A DNA stretch of 9,229 nucleotides. It comes from an uncultured Eubacteriales bacterium. GTDB taxonomy: Bacteria > Bacillota > Clostridia > Oscillospirales > Oscillospiraceae. Every line of letters starts with the position of its first letter. Position 1 is the stretch's first letter. Shown piece by piece: positions 1-6,027 of this stretch. The position numbers and the translations under genes are program-made. Below the pieces are notes generated by a model that was not told the DNA's origin, did not search any database, and worked only from the letters and a program-made list of their open reading frames with translations. The stretch is taken from NCBI GenBank assembly GCA_900540635.1, contig UQGU01000077.1, forward strand, positions 1 through 9,229, read 5' to 3'.

Positions 1-705
1 GATGATGTCGTACATCTCCTGAGCCGTCTCTCCCACGGCCAGGCCGCCGATGGCGTAGCCCGGCAGGTCCAGGTCTGCAATGCGCTTCATGTGGTCAATG
101 CGGATATCGGGATAGGTGCCGCCCTGGTTGATGCCCCAGAGCATCTGGTGGGGATTTACCGTATCCGGCAGGCTGTTGAGCCGGGCGTTTTCCGCCTTGC
201 AGCGGACAAGCCAGCGGTAAGTCCGATCCACGCTCTTTTGGACGTAGTCCCGGGGAGAGGGATTTTCGATGCACTCGTCAAAGGCCATGCAGATGTCGCT
301 GCCCAGATTGGACTGGATCTGCATGCTCTCCTCCGGCCCCATGAAGATCTTGTGGCCGTCGATATGGGAGGCGAAATACACGCCCTCCTCCTTGATCTTC
401 CGCAGGGAGGCCAGACTGAACACCTGGAATCCGCCGGAGTCCGTCAGAATGGGGCCGTCCCAGGTCATGAATTTGTGCAGGCCGCCCATCTGCCGCACCA
501 CCGTATCCGTGGGCCGCAGGTGCAGATGGTAGGTATTGCTCAGCTCCACCTGGCAGCCGATATTTTTCAGGTCCTCCGCACTGAGGGCGCCCTTAATGGC
601 ACCCTGGGTGCCAACGTTCATAAACACCGGGGTCTGCACCGTGCCGTGGGCGCAGGTAAACACCCCCCGCCGGGCCTTCCCCTCGGTTTTCAGCAGTTCA
701 AACAT
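1..705 (-). CDS. tgt: tRNA-guanine transglycosylase (3' end outside window)
   Basis: Exchanges the wobble guanine (G34) of Asp, Asn, His and Tyr tRNAs for the queuosine precursor preQ1. The first 235 residues are visible, out of about 370-380 usual for the family; the C-terminal part with the family's zinc site lies off the left edge. The TIM-barrel enzyme is recognised by ELSNTYHLHLRP (54-65), TDSGGFQVFS (88-97) with Asp89, MAFDEC (140-145) and GGLAVGE (220-226). By family knowledge, Asp89, Asp143 and Cys145 fall at E. coli numbering. Cys145 together with the Val of GGLAVGE are the residues linked to preQ1 rather than queuine preference, which fits queA being next door. The ATG at 705 gives the standard N-terminus MFELLKTEG. 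AAAGAGG, 7 nt upstream, lies inside queA, whose last 16 bases overlap tgt, so translation is probably coupled. Confidence in the family is very high. Confidence 0.97.
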   Translation of the reverse strand, partial: MFELLKTEGKARRGVFTCAHGTVQTPVFMNVGTQGAIKGALSAEDLKNIGCQVELSNTYHLHLRPTDTVVRQMGGLHKFMTWDGPILTDSGGFQVFSLASLRKIKEEGVYFASHIDGHKIFMGPEESMQIQSNLGSDICMAFDECIENPSPRDYVQKSVDRTYRWLVRCKAENARLNSLPDTVNPHQMLWGINQGGTYPDIRIDHMKRIADLDLPGYAIGGLAVGETAQEMYDII

Positions 706-1748
706 AGATTACCTCTTTCCTTTGTGTCTCCAATATACATGGCATCCCCAAAGCTGAAGAACCGATACCGGTTTTCCACGGCGATGCGGTAGGCGTTCAG
801 CACGTGCTCTCTTCCGGCGAAGGCGGAGACCAGCATCACCAGAGTGCTTTCCGGCAGGTGGAAATTGGTGATGAGGGCATCCATAGCCTTGAATTGGTAG
901 CCCGGGTAGATGAAGATATCCGTCCACCGGGACTTGGCTTCGAAGGTGCCGTCGTCATTTACCAGGGATTCCAGCGTCCGGCAGGAGGTGGTGCCCACGC
1001 AGACAATGCGGCCTCCGCCGGCCTTGGTCTCATTGAGAATGCGGGCGGTCTGCTCATTCATCATGCACAGCTCGCTGTGCATGTGGTGCTCCAGCACCTC
1101 CTCGGCCTTCACGGGGCGGAAGGTGCCCAGGCCCACATGGAGGGTGACGAAGGCGGTCTTCACACCCTTGGCGCGGATCTTCTCCAGCAGCTCCTGGGTG
1201 AAGTGCAGCCCCGCCGTGGGGGCGGCGGCAGAGCCCAGCTCCCGGGAATAGACGGTCTGATAGCGCTCCTGGTCCTGCAGCTCCTCCTTGATATAGGGCG
1301 GCAGGGGCATCTTGCCCAGCCGCTCCAGCACCTCCAGGAAAATGCCCTCATAGTGGAATTCCACTACCCGGTTGCCGTCCTCCCGGACCTCTTTCACCGT
1401 GGCGGTGAGCTCACCGTTGCCGAAGGAAACCTCGTTCCCCGGCTGCATCTTCTTGCCGGGCTTGCACAGGCACTCCCAGCACTTATTCCCCAGGTCCCGC
1501 AGCAGCAGAACCTCCACCGCACCACCGGTGGGCCGGTGGCCCAGGAGCCGGGCGGGCAGCACCCGGGAATCGTTCATCACCAGGCAGTCGCCGGGATTTA
1601 AGTAATCGATAATGTCGTAAAAATGCTTATGGGCCACTTCCCCGGTCACCCGGTCCAGAGTCATCAGCCGGGAAGCGTCGCGCTGCTCCAGAGGGGTCTG
1701 GGCAATCAGCTCTTCCGGCAGATCATAATAAAAATCATGGGTCTTCAA
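690..1748 (-). CDS. queA: S-adenosylmethionine:tRNA ribosyltransferase-isomerase
   Basis: Transfers and isomerises the ribosyl group of S-adenosylmethionine onto preQ1 in tRNA, giving epoxyqueuosine; it acts directly after Tgt. The 352-residue product is close to the usual 340-350. Visible family blocks are FYYDLPEELIAQTP near the N-terminus, VMNDSRVLPARL (about 58-69), PLPPYI, GSAAAPTAGLHFT, HVGLGTFRPV, TNFHLPESTLVMLVSAFAG and the C-terminal YRFFSFGDAMYIGD. I chose a TTG start at 1748, giving MKTHDFYYDLPEE, because GGAGG lies 8 nt upstream and similarity to the family begins there. The open frame continues to 2117, but that part is only antisense to dapA. The last dozen residues (about TKERGNLCLNC) form a short tail read through the tgt ribosome binding site and start. 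It is the first gene of a queA-tgt unit with its own promoter in the dapA-queA gap. Confidence 0.97.
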   Translation of the reverse strand: MKTHDFYYDLPEELIAQTPLEQRDASRLMTLDRVTGEVAHKHFYDIIDYLNPGDCLVMNDSRVLPARLLGHRPTGGAVEVLLLRDLGNKCWECLCKPGKKMQPGNEVSFGNGELTATVKEVREDGNRVVEFHYEGIFLEVLERLGKMPLPPYIKEELQDQERYQTVYSRELGSAAAPTAGLHFTQELLEKIRAKGVKTAFVTLHVGLGTFRPVKAEEVLEHHMHSELCMMNEQTARILNETKAGGGRIVCVGTTSCRTLESLVNDDGTFEAKSRWTDIFIYPGYQFKAMDALITNFHLPESTLVMLVSAFAGREHVLNAYRIAVENRYRFFSFGDAMYIGDTKERGNLCLNC

Positions 1749-1756
1749 TGGTATTT

Positions 1757-1761
1757 CCTCC
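1757..1761 (-). promoter_or_regulatory. queA Shine-Dalgarno that fixes a TTG start
   Basis: The minus strand reads GGAGG followed by 8 nt and TTG-AAG-ACC. No ATG or GTG in frame is equally well placed, and QueA similarity begins exactly at this codon. TTG is therefore the likely initiator rather than any upstream codon. Confidence 0.85.
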
Positions 1762-1767
1762 GAAATA

Positions 1768-1796
1768 TTGCAAAAAATCTCTTTATATAGTATAAC
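1768..1796 (+). promoter_or_regulatory. Candidate sigma-A promoter for dapA
   Basis: TTGCAA (1768-1773), a 17-base spacer and TATAAC (1791-1796) read towards dapA. Start would be near 1803, giving a leader of about 60 nt. The -35 box matches the TTGACA consensus in four or five positions and the -10 has the TATAxx form. The element overlaps the oppositely directed queA promoter, sharing its TATA core. This is called from pattern only. Confidence 0.6.
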
Positions 1797-1817
1797 CCAT
1801 TTCCCGCCGTTTTGCAA
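1789..1817 (-). promoter_or_regulatory. Sigma-A promoter for queA-tgt
   Basis: On the minus strand, TTGCAA (1812-1817), a 17-base spacer and TATACT (1789-1794). Transcription would start near 1782 and give a leader of only about 34 nt before the TTG codon. TATACT is one base from the TATAAT consensus. The -10 box overlaps that of the dapA promoter. Confidence 0.7.
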
Positions 1818-1831
1818 CAGGCAAAAGGCAG

Positions 1832-1856
1832 CTCCCGGGCATAGACTGCACGGGAG
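1832..1856 (+). promoter_or_regulatory. Candidate hairpin covering the dapA ribosome binding site
   Basis: CTCCCG (1832-1837) is perfectly complementary to CGGGAG (1851-1856), with a 13-base loop. The 3' arm contains most of the dapA Shine-Dalgarno GGGAGG (1852-1857), which is 6 nt before the ATG. In the mRNA the site could be partly closed. This may be chance in GC-rich DNA; the leader is too short for a lysine riboswitch. Confidence 0.35.
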
Positions 1857-1863
1857 GGATTCT

Positions 1864-2730
1864 ATGAAAAAACCGATCTTCACAGGGGTGTGCACCGCCC
1901 TGGTCACACCGTTTTTGGGCGAAACACTCAATACCCCCATGCTGCGGCAGCTGATTCGCCGCCAGGAACAGGCGGGAATCGATGGGCTCGTGATCTGCGG
2001 AACCACCGGCGAATCTGCGACTCTGTCCGATGGTGAAAAAACAGAGCTTTTCAGGGTTTCCCGGGAGGCCATTCCGGAGAACATGGCCTTTCTCGCCGGG
2101 ACCGGCTCCAATGACACCGCCCATGCCGTAGCGCTCAGCCAGGCGGCGGAGGGCTGCGGGGCGGATGGGCTGCTGGTGGTCAGCCCCTACTACAACAAGG
2201 CAACGGAGGATGGGCTCTACCGGCACTATGAAGCCATTGCCCAGGCGGTACATATCCCGGTGGTGCTCTACAACGTGCCCGGACGCACAGGGCTGGACAT
2301 TCCGGTATCCGTCTACAAGGCGCTCTCCGCCCTGCCCAATGTAATTGGCGTCAAGGAGGCCTCTCCGGACATTCGGAAAATCGCCGGAATCCGCCGGGAG
2401 TGCCCCCGGGACTTCTTCGTCTGGTGCGGCAATGACGATCTGGCCGTGCCCGCCATGGCGCTGGGGGCTCTGGGGGTCATCTCCGTGGTTTCCAATGTGG
2501 AGCCGGAGCGAACCCGGGCCATGGTCTGGGCAGCACTGGACGGGGACTTCGACACCGCCTCTGACATCCAGCTGGGGCTCCTGCCGCTGATCGAGGCCCT
2601 GTTCCGGGAGGTAAACCCTGCCCCGGTGAAGGCAGCCATGGCCCTGCTTGGCTATGACTGCGGCCAATGCCGCCTGCCGGTGGGCAGCATCCGCCCGGAA
2701 ACCCTGACAAGACTCCGGGAACTGCTGTAA
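1864..2730 (+). CDS. dapA: 4-hydroxy-tetrahydrodipicolinate synthase
   Basis: Condenses pyruvate with aspartate-4-semialdehyde, the committed step to diaminopimelate (peptidoglycan) and lysine. The product is a cytoplasmic TIM-barrel of 288 residues, close to the usual 290-300. Family residues are all present: GTTGE at 46-50, SPYYN at 107-111, the catalytic Tyr136 and substrate-binding Arg141 in YNVPGRTG (136-143), and the Schiff-base Lys164 in IGVKEAS. NPAPVKAAM near the C-terminus is also typical. The ATG at 1864 follows GGGAGG by 6 nt and matches the family N-terminus FTGVCTALVTPF; an open stretch upstream to 1768 crosses the promoter and is not coding. It is the only plus-strand gene, divergent from queA and convergent with tyrS, and appears monocistronic. 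Related aldolases (N-acetylneuraminate lyase and others) share the fold, but the motif set and length favour DapA. Confidence 0.95.
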   Translation: MKKPIFTGVCTALVTPFLGETLNTPMLRQLIRRQEQAGIDGLVICGTTGESATLSDGEKTELFRVSREAIPENMAFLAGTGSNDTAHAVALSQAAEGCGADGLLVVSPYYNKATEDGLYRHYEAIAQAVHIPVVLYNVPGRTGLDIPVSVYKALSALPNVIGVKEASPDIRKIAGIRRECPRDFFVWCGNDDLAVPAMALGALGVISVVSNVEPERTRAMVWAALDGDFDTASDIQLGLLPLIEALFREVNPAPVKAAMALLGYDCGQCRLPVGSIRPETLTRLRELL

Positions 2731-2735
2731 AAAGC

Positions 2736-2762
2736 TGCCGCGCCGGAGAACCCGGCGCGGCA
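2736..2762 (-). terminator. Intrinsic terminator after tyrS, between convergent genes
   Basis: An 11-bp perfect stem, TGCCGCGCCGG (2736-2746) against CCGGCGCGGCA (2752-2762), with a 5-base loop. On the minus strand it is followed after two bases by five T's, so it fits termination of tyrS. On the plus strand the same hairpin follows the dapA stop by 5 bases but is followed by AAAACC, so it lacks a U-run for dapA. It could still block dapA transcripts or protect their 3' ends. Confidence 0.85.
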
Positions 2763-2767
2763 AAACC

Positions 2768-3991
2768 TCACTTCAAAATTGCCTTGTGGAAGACCTTCTT
2801 GCCCTTGCGGAGCTTCACGCCCTCCTTGAGCATCTCCCTGGTGACCTCGAACTTCACATCGGTGATCTTCTCATCGTTGACGGAGACGCCGCCGCCTGTC
2901 ACGTTCTTCCGGGCATCGCCGTTGGAGGTTGCCAGCTTGCAGGCTACCATCAGGCTCAGCAGGCCGATTTTGCCCTCCGTCAGCTGGTCCTCGGTGATCT
3001 CGGTGGTGGGGATGTTGGCATCGTCTCCGCCGCCGACGAACAGGGCCTTGGCCGCATTCTGGGCCTTCTGGGCCTCCTCCTCGCCATGGACAAGCTTGGT
3101 CAGCTCGAAGGCCAGAATTTCCTTGGCCTCGTTGAGCTTGGCATCCTTCCAGGAATCCATCTCGTTGATCTGCTCCAGAGGCAGGAAGGTCAGCATCCGG
3201 ATGCACTTCATCACATCCGCATCGTCCACATTCCGCCAGTACTGGTAGAACTCGTAGGGGCTGGTCTTGTTGGGGTCGAGCCACACCGCGCCCTTGGCGG
3301 TCTTGCCCATTTTCTTTCCCTCGGAATTGAGCAGCAGGGTGATGGTCATGGCGTGGGCATCCTTGCCCAGCTTCCGGCGGATCAGCTCGGTGCCGCCCAG
3401 CATATTGCTCCACTGGTCGTTGCCGCCAAACTGCATGTTGCAGCCATAGTGCTGGAACAGGTAGTAGAAGTCGTAGGACTGCATGGGCATATAGTTGAAC
3501 TCCAGGAAGCTCAGGCCCTTTTCCATGCGCTGCTTGAAGCACTCAGCCCGCAGCATATTGTTCACGGAGAAGCAGGCGCCGATGTCCCGGATAAAATCGA
3601 TGTAGTTCAGGTTCAGCAGCCAGTCCGCATTGTTGACCATCTGGGCCTTGCCCTCACCGAACTCGATGAACCGCTCCATCTGCTTCTTGAAGCAGGCGCA
3701 GTTGTGGTCGATGGTCTCCTTGGTCATCATGGAGCGCATATCGGTCCGGCCGGAGGGGTCGCCGATCATGGCCGTGCCGCCGCCGATCAAGGCAATGGGC
3801 TTGTTGCCCGCCATCTGCAGCCGCTTCATCAGGCACAGGGCCATGAAGTGGCCAACGTGCAGAGAGTCTGCCGTGGGGTCAAAGCCAATGTAGAAGGTGG
3901 CCTTGCCGTTGTCTACCATCTCCCGGATCTCTTCCTCATTTGTCACCTGGGCGATGAGCCCCCGGGCAACCAGCTCGTCATAAACTTTCAT
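2768..3991 (-). CDS. tyrS: Tyrosyl-tRNA synthetase
   Basis: Class I aminoacyl-tRNA synthetase that charges tRNA-Tyr with tyrosine using ATP. The 407-residue product has the full bacterial architecture. The catalytic Rossmann domain carries the HIGH-type motif HVGH (45-48), Tyr34, GDPSGR (77-82), the tyrosine-pocket block Y167/Q171/D174 in NYMPMQSYDF, and GGNDQWSN (189-196). KMGKT (227-231) is the KMSKS-type loop. The C-terminal 65 or so residues, including GGGVSVNDEKI, form an S4 RNA-binding domain. The ATG at 3991 gives MKVYDELVARGLIAQ, as in the family, with AGGAAAGGAA ending 9 nt upstream. It stands alone under its own promoter and T-box leader, and an intrinsic terminator follows. The T-box specifier (UAC) agrees independently with the product. 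Confidence 0.98.
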   Translation of the reverse strand: MKVYDELVARGLIAQVTNEEEIREMVDNGKATFYIGFDPTADSLHVGHFMALCLMKRLQMAGNKPIALIGGGTAMIGDPSGRTDMRSMMTKETIDHNCACFKKQMERFIEFGEGKAQMVNNADWLLNLNYIDFIRDIGACFSVNNMLRAECFKQRMEKGLSFLEFNYMPMQSYDFYYLFQHYGCNMQFGGNDQWSNMLGGTELIRRKLGKDAHAMTITLLLNSEGKKMGKTAKGAVWLDPNKTSPYEFYQYWRNVDDADVMKCIRMLTFLPLEQINEMDSWKDAKLNEAKEILAFELTKLVHGEEEAQKAQNAAKALFVGGGDDANIPTTEITEDQLTEGKIGLLSLMVACKLATSNGDARKNVTGGGVSVNDEKITDVKFEVTREMLKEGVKLRKGKKVFHKAILK

Positions 3992-4039
3992 CGAATCATA
4001 TTCCTTTCCTGTTTTGTTTCTTCCCTGGGGCAGAGAAGT

Positions 4040-4079
4040 AAAAAAAGCGCCCTCTGCCTGAAAACCAGACAGAGGACGC
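4040..4079 (-). terminator. T-box attenuator (intrinsic terminator)
   Basis: On the minus strand, a long stem with arms 4065-4079 and 4047-4060 and a four-base TTTT loop is followed directly by seven T's (4046-4040). It forms when tRNA-Tyr is charged and stops transcription before tyrS. It also lies in the path of any read-through from recN. Confidence 0.93.
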
Positions 4080-4101
4080 CTTGTAAGCGCGGTACCACCT
4101 C
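4072..4101 (-). promoter_or_regulatory. T-box antiterminator
   Basis: GAGG at 4098-4101 pairs with CCUC at 4072-4075, and CGC within the T-box pairs with GCG at 4077-4079. This leaves the UGGU bulge free for the tRNA acceptor end. The 3' strand is the same GCGUCCUC that begins the terminator stem, so the two structures are mutually exclusive, as in classical T-box control. Confidence 0.85.
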
Positions 4102-4309
4102 AGTTTGGAGATGCCTTACGGCCATCTCCCTCAAGCCGCCCCGCAGGCGGCGACGCTGTATCGGGCGCACCCGTCCTCCCCTACTATGCGTTCGGGAAGG
4201 CCGCTCCGGGAGGTATTTTCCGCAAAGACTTCTGCCGCCTTGCACCCTCCGGCGGCTCTCTGAAAGAAGGGAGCTCTGCGTACTTGTTCCCATCACTGCG
4301 TTGTAACGT

Positions 4310-4338
4310 ATTCTAGCAGAACATTTTTCAAATGTCAA
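4310..4338 (-). promoter_or_regulatory. Consensus sigma-A promoter of the tyrS T-box unit
   Basis: Perfect -35 TTGACA (4333-4338), a 17-base spacer, and -10 TAGAAT (4310-4315), one base from TATAAT. It starts the T-box leader at about 4302-4304. The -35 box lies only 17 bases past the recN stop codon. Confidence 0.9.
4321..4335. repeat. Inverted repeat inside the tyrS promoter spacer
   Basis: ACATTT and AAATGT form a perfect 6-bp dyad with a 3-base centre (TTC on the plus strand). It covers half of the -35 box and most of the spacer. It is AT-rich in otherwise GC-rich DNA. It could be an operator, or simply the low-melting promoter sequence. Confidence 0.4.
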
Positions 4339-4355
4339 GCAGCAAAATAGCCCAT

Positions 4356-6011
4356 TTATTCTCCGGCGGACAGCATTTCTTCGGCACTTTTCAGGGTCGT
4401 TTCCGTAATGTGGGCGCCGCCGATGATCCTCGCCAGCTCCATGGCCCTGCCCTTCCGGTCCAGGGGGGTGACGGTGGTATAGGTCCTGCCGTCATGCTCC
4501 GACTTGGCGATGAGCATATGGGTGTCCGCCAGTGCCGCCAACTGGGGCAGATGGGTCACGCAGAGCACCTGCTTGTGCTTTGCCAGGGACTTGAGCTTCT
4601 CCGCAATGCGCTGGGCAGCCCGACCGGAAACGCCGGTATCCACCTCGTCAAAGATCAGGGTGTCCACTGCGTCCTTTTCCGCCAGGACATTTTTCATAGA
4701 GAGCATAATTCTCGCCAGCTCGCCGCCGGAGGCCACCTTGCTCAGAGGCTTTAGATCCTCGCCCGCATTGGCGGACAGGTAAAAGGCCACCCCGTCGGCG
4801 CCCTCGGACGTCAACTCCGTCTCCCGGAAGCGGCACTGGAACTGCACCCGGGGCATATCCAGCTGGCTCAGCTCGGAAAGGATCTTCTCCGCCATGACGG
4901 CCCCCTGCTCCTGCCGGTTCTTCCGCAGGGCCAGGGCTGCATCCCAGGCCTGTTTTTCCTGCTTTGCAAGCTTCTTTTTCAGCTGCTCCACCCGGTCGTC
5001 CGCGAACTCGATCTCGTCCAGTTCCTTCTGGGCCTTGTCCAGATAGGCAAGGATCTCATCGCAGTCCGCGCCGTATTTCCGGCGAAGGCGGTGGATGATG
5101 TCCAGCCGGGCCTCGATGGTCTCCAGCTCATCGGCAGAATAGCTCAGCTCATCCAGGGAATCCCGGACCTCATCGGCAATGTCCTGGACCTGGTATTTCA
5201 GGTCCGTCAGCCGCTCCTGGAAGCCGGTATAGTCATCGGAATACCGGGCGATGCGGGACAGGGCATAGGCCGCCTGGGCAAGCAGCGCCGCAGCGCCGTC
5301 GCTGTCGTCTCCGCCCAGCAGGGCCTCGGAGGCCTCCTCCAGGCCATGGGAGAGCTTCTCGGAATTTTGCAGCAGCTTCCGGCGCTGCTCCAAAACCTCG
5401 TCCTCCCCGCTTTTCAGGTCCGCCTTTTCAATCTCGGCGATTTGGTATTTCAGAGTTTCCATGCGGCGCAGCTTTTCGCCCTCGTCCATGGTCATCCGGT
5501 CGATCTGGCGGCGCAGCTCGGAAACGGCTGCGAATTTCTCCCGGTAGTCGGCCAGAAGCCCTCCGTTATCCGCAAAGGCATCCAAAAAGCGCAGATGGTT
5601 CTCCTCATCAAAAAGAGACGCGGAATCGTGCTGCCCGTGGATATTGATGAGCTGAATGCCCAGCTTGTGCAAGATCGCCACGGTCACAAGAGTGCCGTTC
5701 ACCCGGCAGACGTTTTTACCGTCCAGGAAGATATCCCGCTGGATCACGGTCTCCCCGTCATATTCCACGCCGTTTTCCTCGAACCACGGAAAATTCGGCA
5801 CTTTTGTGAAGACCGCCCGGACGGAGGCCTTGCTGGTCCCGGTCCGGATCATATCCCGGTAAGCCCGCTGGCCCAGGATGGCGGAAATGGCGTCGATGAC
5901 AATGGATTTGCCCGCGCCGGTCTCACCGGTGAGGACATTAAAGCCCTTGTCGAAGGAAATATCCGCCTGCTCAATGACCGCGATGTTCTCAATGTGCAAA
6001 AGGCTCAGCAA
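4356..6011 (-). CDS. recN: DNA repair protein RecN
   Basis: SMC-like ATPase that acts early in recombinational repair of double-strand breaks, probably holding DNA ends or sister chromatids together. The product of 551 residues is the usual length (E. coli about 553). Walker A is GETGAGKS at 29-36. A long charged middle region (about 155-370), rich in Glu, Lys and Leu, is the expected coiled coil. The ABC signature VASGGEL is at 426-432 and Walker B ends in LIFDEVD with Asp455-Glu456. The start is TTG at 6011: it gives MLSLLHIENIAVIEQ, the family N-terminus, and AAGGAG lies 10 nt upstream. That site overlaps the argR stop, and the gap is 14 bases, so it is cotranscribed with argR. No terminator is seen between its stop and the tyrS promoter. 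Confidence 0.97.
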   Translation of the reverse strand: MLSLLHIENIAVIEQADISFDKGFNVLTGETGAGKSIVIDAISAILGQRAYRDMIRTGTSKASVRAVFTKVPNFPWFEENGVEYDGETVIQRDIFLDGKNVCRVNGTLVTVAILHKLGIQLINIHGQHDSASLFDEENHLRFLDAFADNGGLLADYREKFAAVSELRRQIDRMTMDEGEKLRRMETLKYQIAEIEKADLKSGEDEVLEQRRKLLQNSEKLSHGLEEASEALLGGDDSDGAAALLAQAAYALSRIARYSDDYTGFQERLTDLKYQVQDIADEVRDSLDELSYSADELETIEARLDIIHRLRRKYGADCDEILAYLDKAQKELDEIEFADDRVEQLKKKLAKQEKQAWDAALALRKNRQEQGAVMAEKILSELSQLDMPRVQFQCRFRETELTSEGADGVAFYLSANAGEDLKPLSKVASGGELARIMLSMKNVLAEKDAVDTLIFDEVDTGVSGRAAQRIAEKLKSLAKHKQVLCVTHLPQLAALADTHMLIAKSEHDGRTYTTVTPLDRKGRAMELARIIGGAHITETTLKSAEEMLSAGE

Positions 6012-6021
6012 AGCTTACACG

Positions 6022-6027
6022 CTCCTT
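6022..6027 (-). promoter_or_regulatory. recN Shine-Dalgarno overlapping the argR stop
   Basis: The minus strand reads TAAGGAG, in which TAA ends argR and AAGGAG precedes the recN TTG start by 10 nt. Ribosomes finishing argR would be placed on the recN initiation site, suggesting coupling. Confidence 0.8.

Larger units (their letters stand above)
4040..4304 (-). ncRNA. T-box riboswitch leader sensing uncharged tRNA-Tyr
   Basis: The 5' leader of tyrS contains the whole T-box plan on the minus strand. Stem I has a distal hairpin with stem 4251-4256/4234-4239 and the conserved loop GGUGCAA (4240-4246). A helix CGCAGAG (4274-4280) pairs with CUUUGCG (4221-4227). Below it is an internal loop with AAGUA on one side (4281-4285) and GAAAAUAC on the other. 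UAC at 4213-4215 sits in the specifier position and reads Tyr. Stem II material (GCCGCC/GGCGGC hairpin) and a stem III hairpin (4107-4129) follow, then the T-box AGGUGGUACCGCG (4088-4100). Its UGGU would pair with the ACCA end of tRNA-Tyr. Uncharged tRNA-Tyr should stabilise the antiterminator and allow tyrS transcription. The start near 4304 is inferred from the promoter. Confidence 0.95.

Noticed and set aside
1749..1788. PreQ1 riboswitch before queA
   Set aside because: The predicted leader of about 34 nt has no preQ1-type pseudoknot pattern (no C-rich loop with a matching A-rich tail); it holds only the ribosome site.
1749..2117. N-terminal extension of queA by 123 codons
   Set aside because: The added part is antisense to dapA and the promoter region, resembles no QueA, and the GGAGG-TTG start at 1748 fits the family N-terminus.
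2786..4306. A 506-codon plus-strand open frame opposite tyrS and its leader
   Set aside because: It is a shadow of a GC-biased gene: low-complexity Leu/Gly/His/Gln-rich translation, no recognisable domain, and it crosses the T-box leader. tyrS on the other strand is certain.
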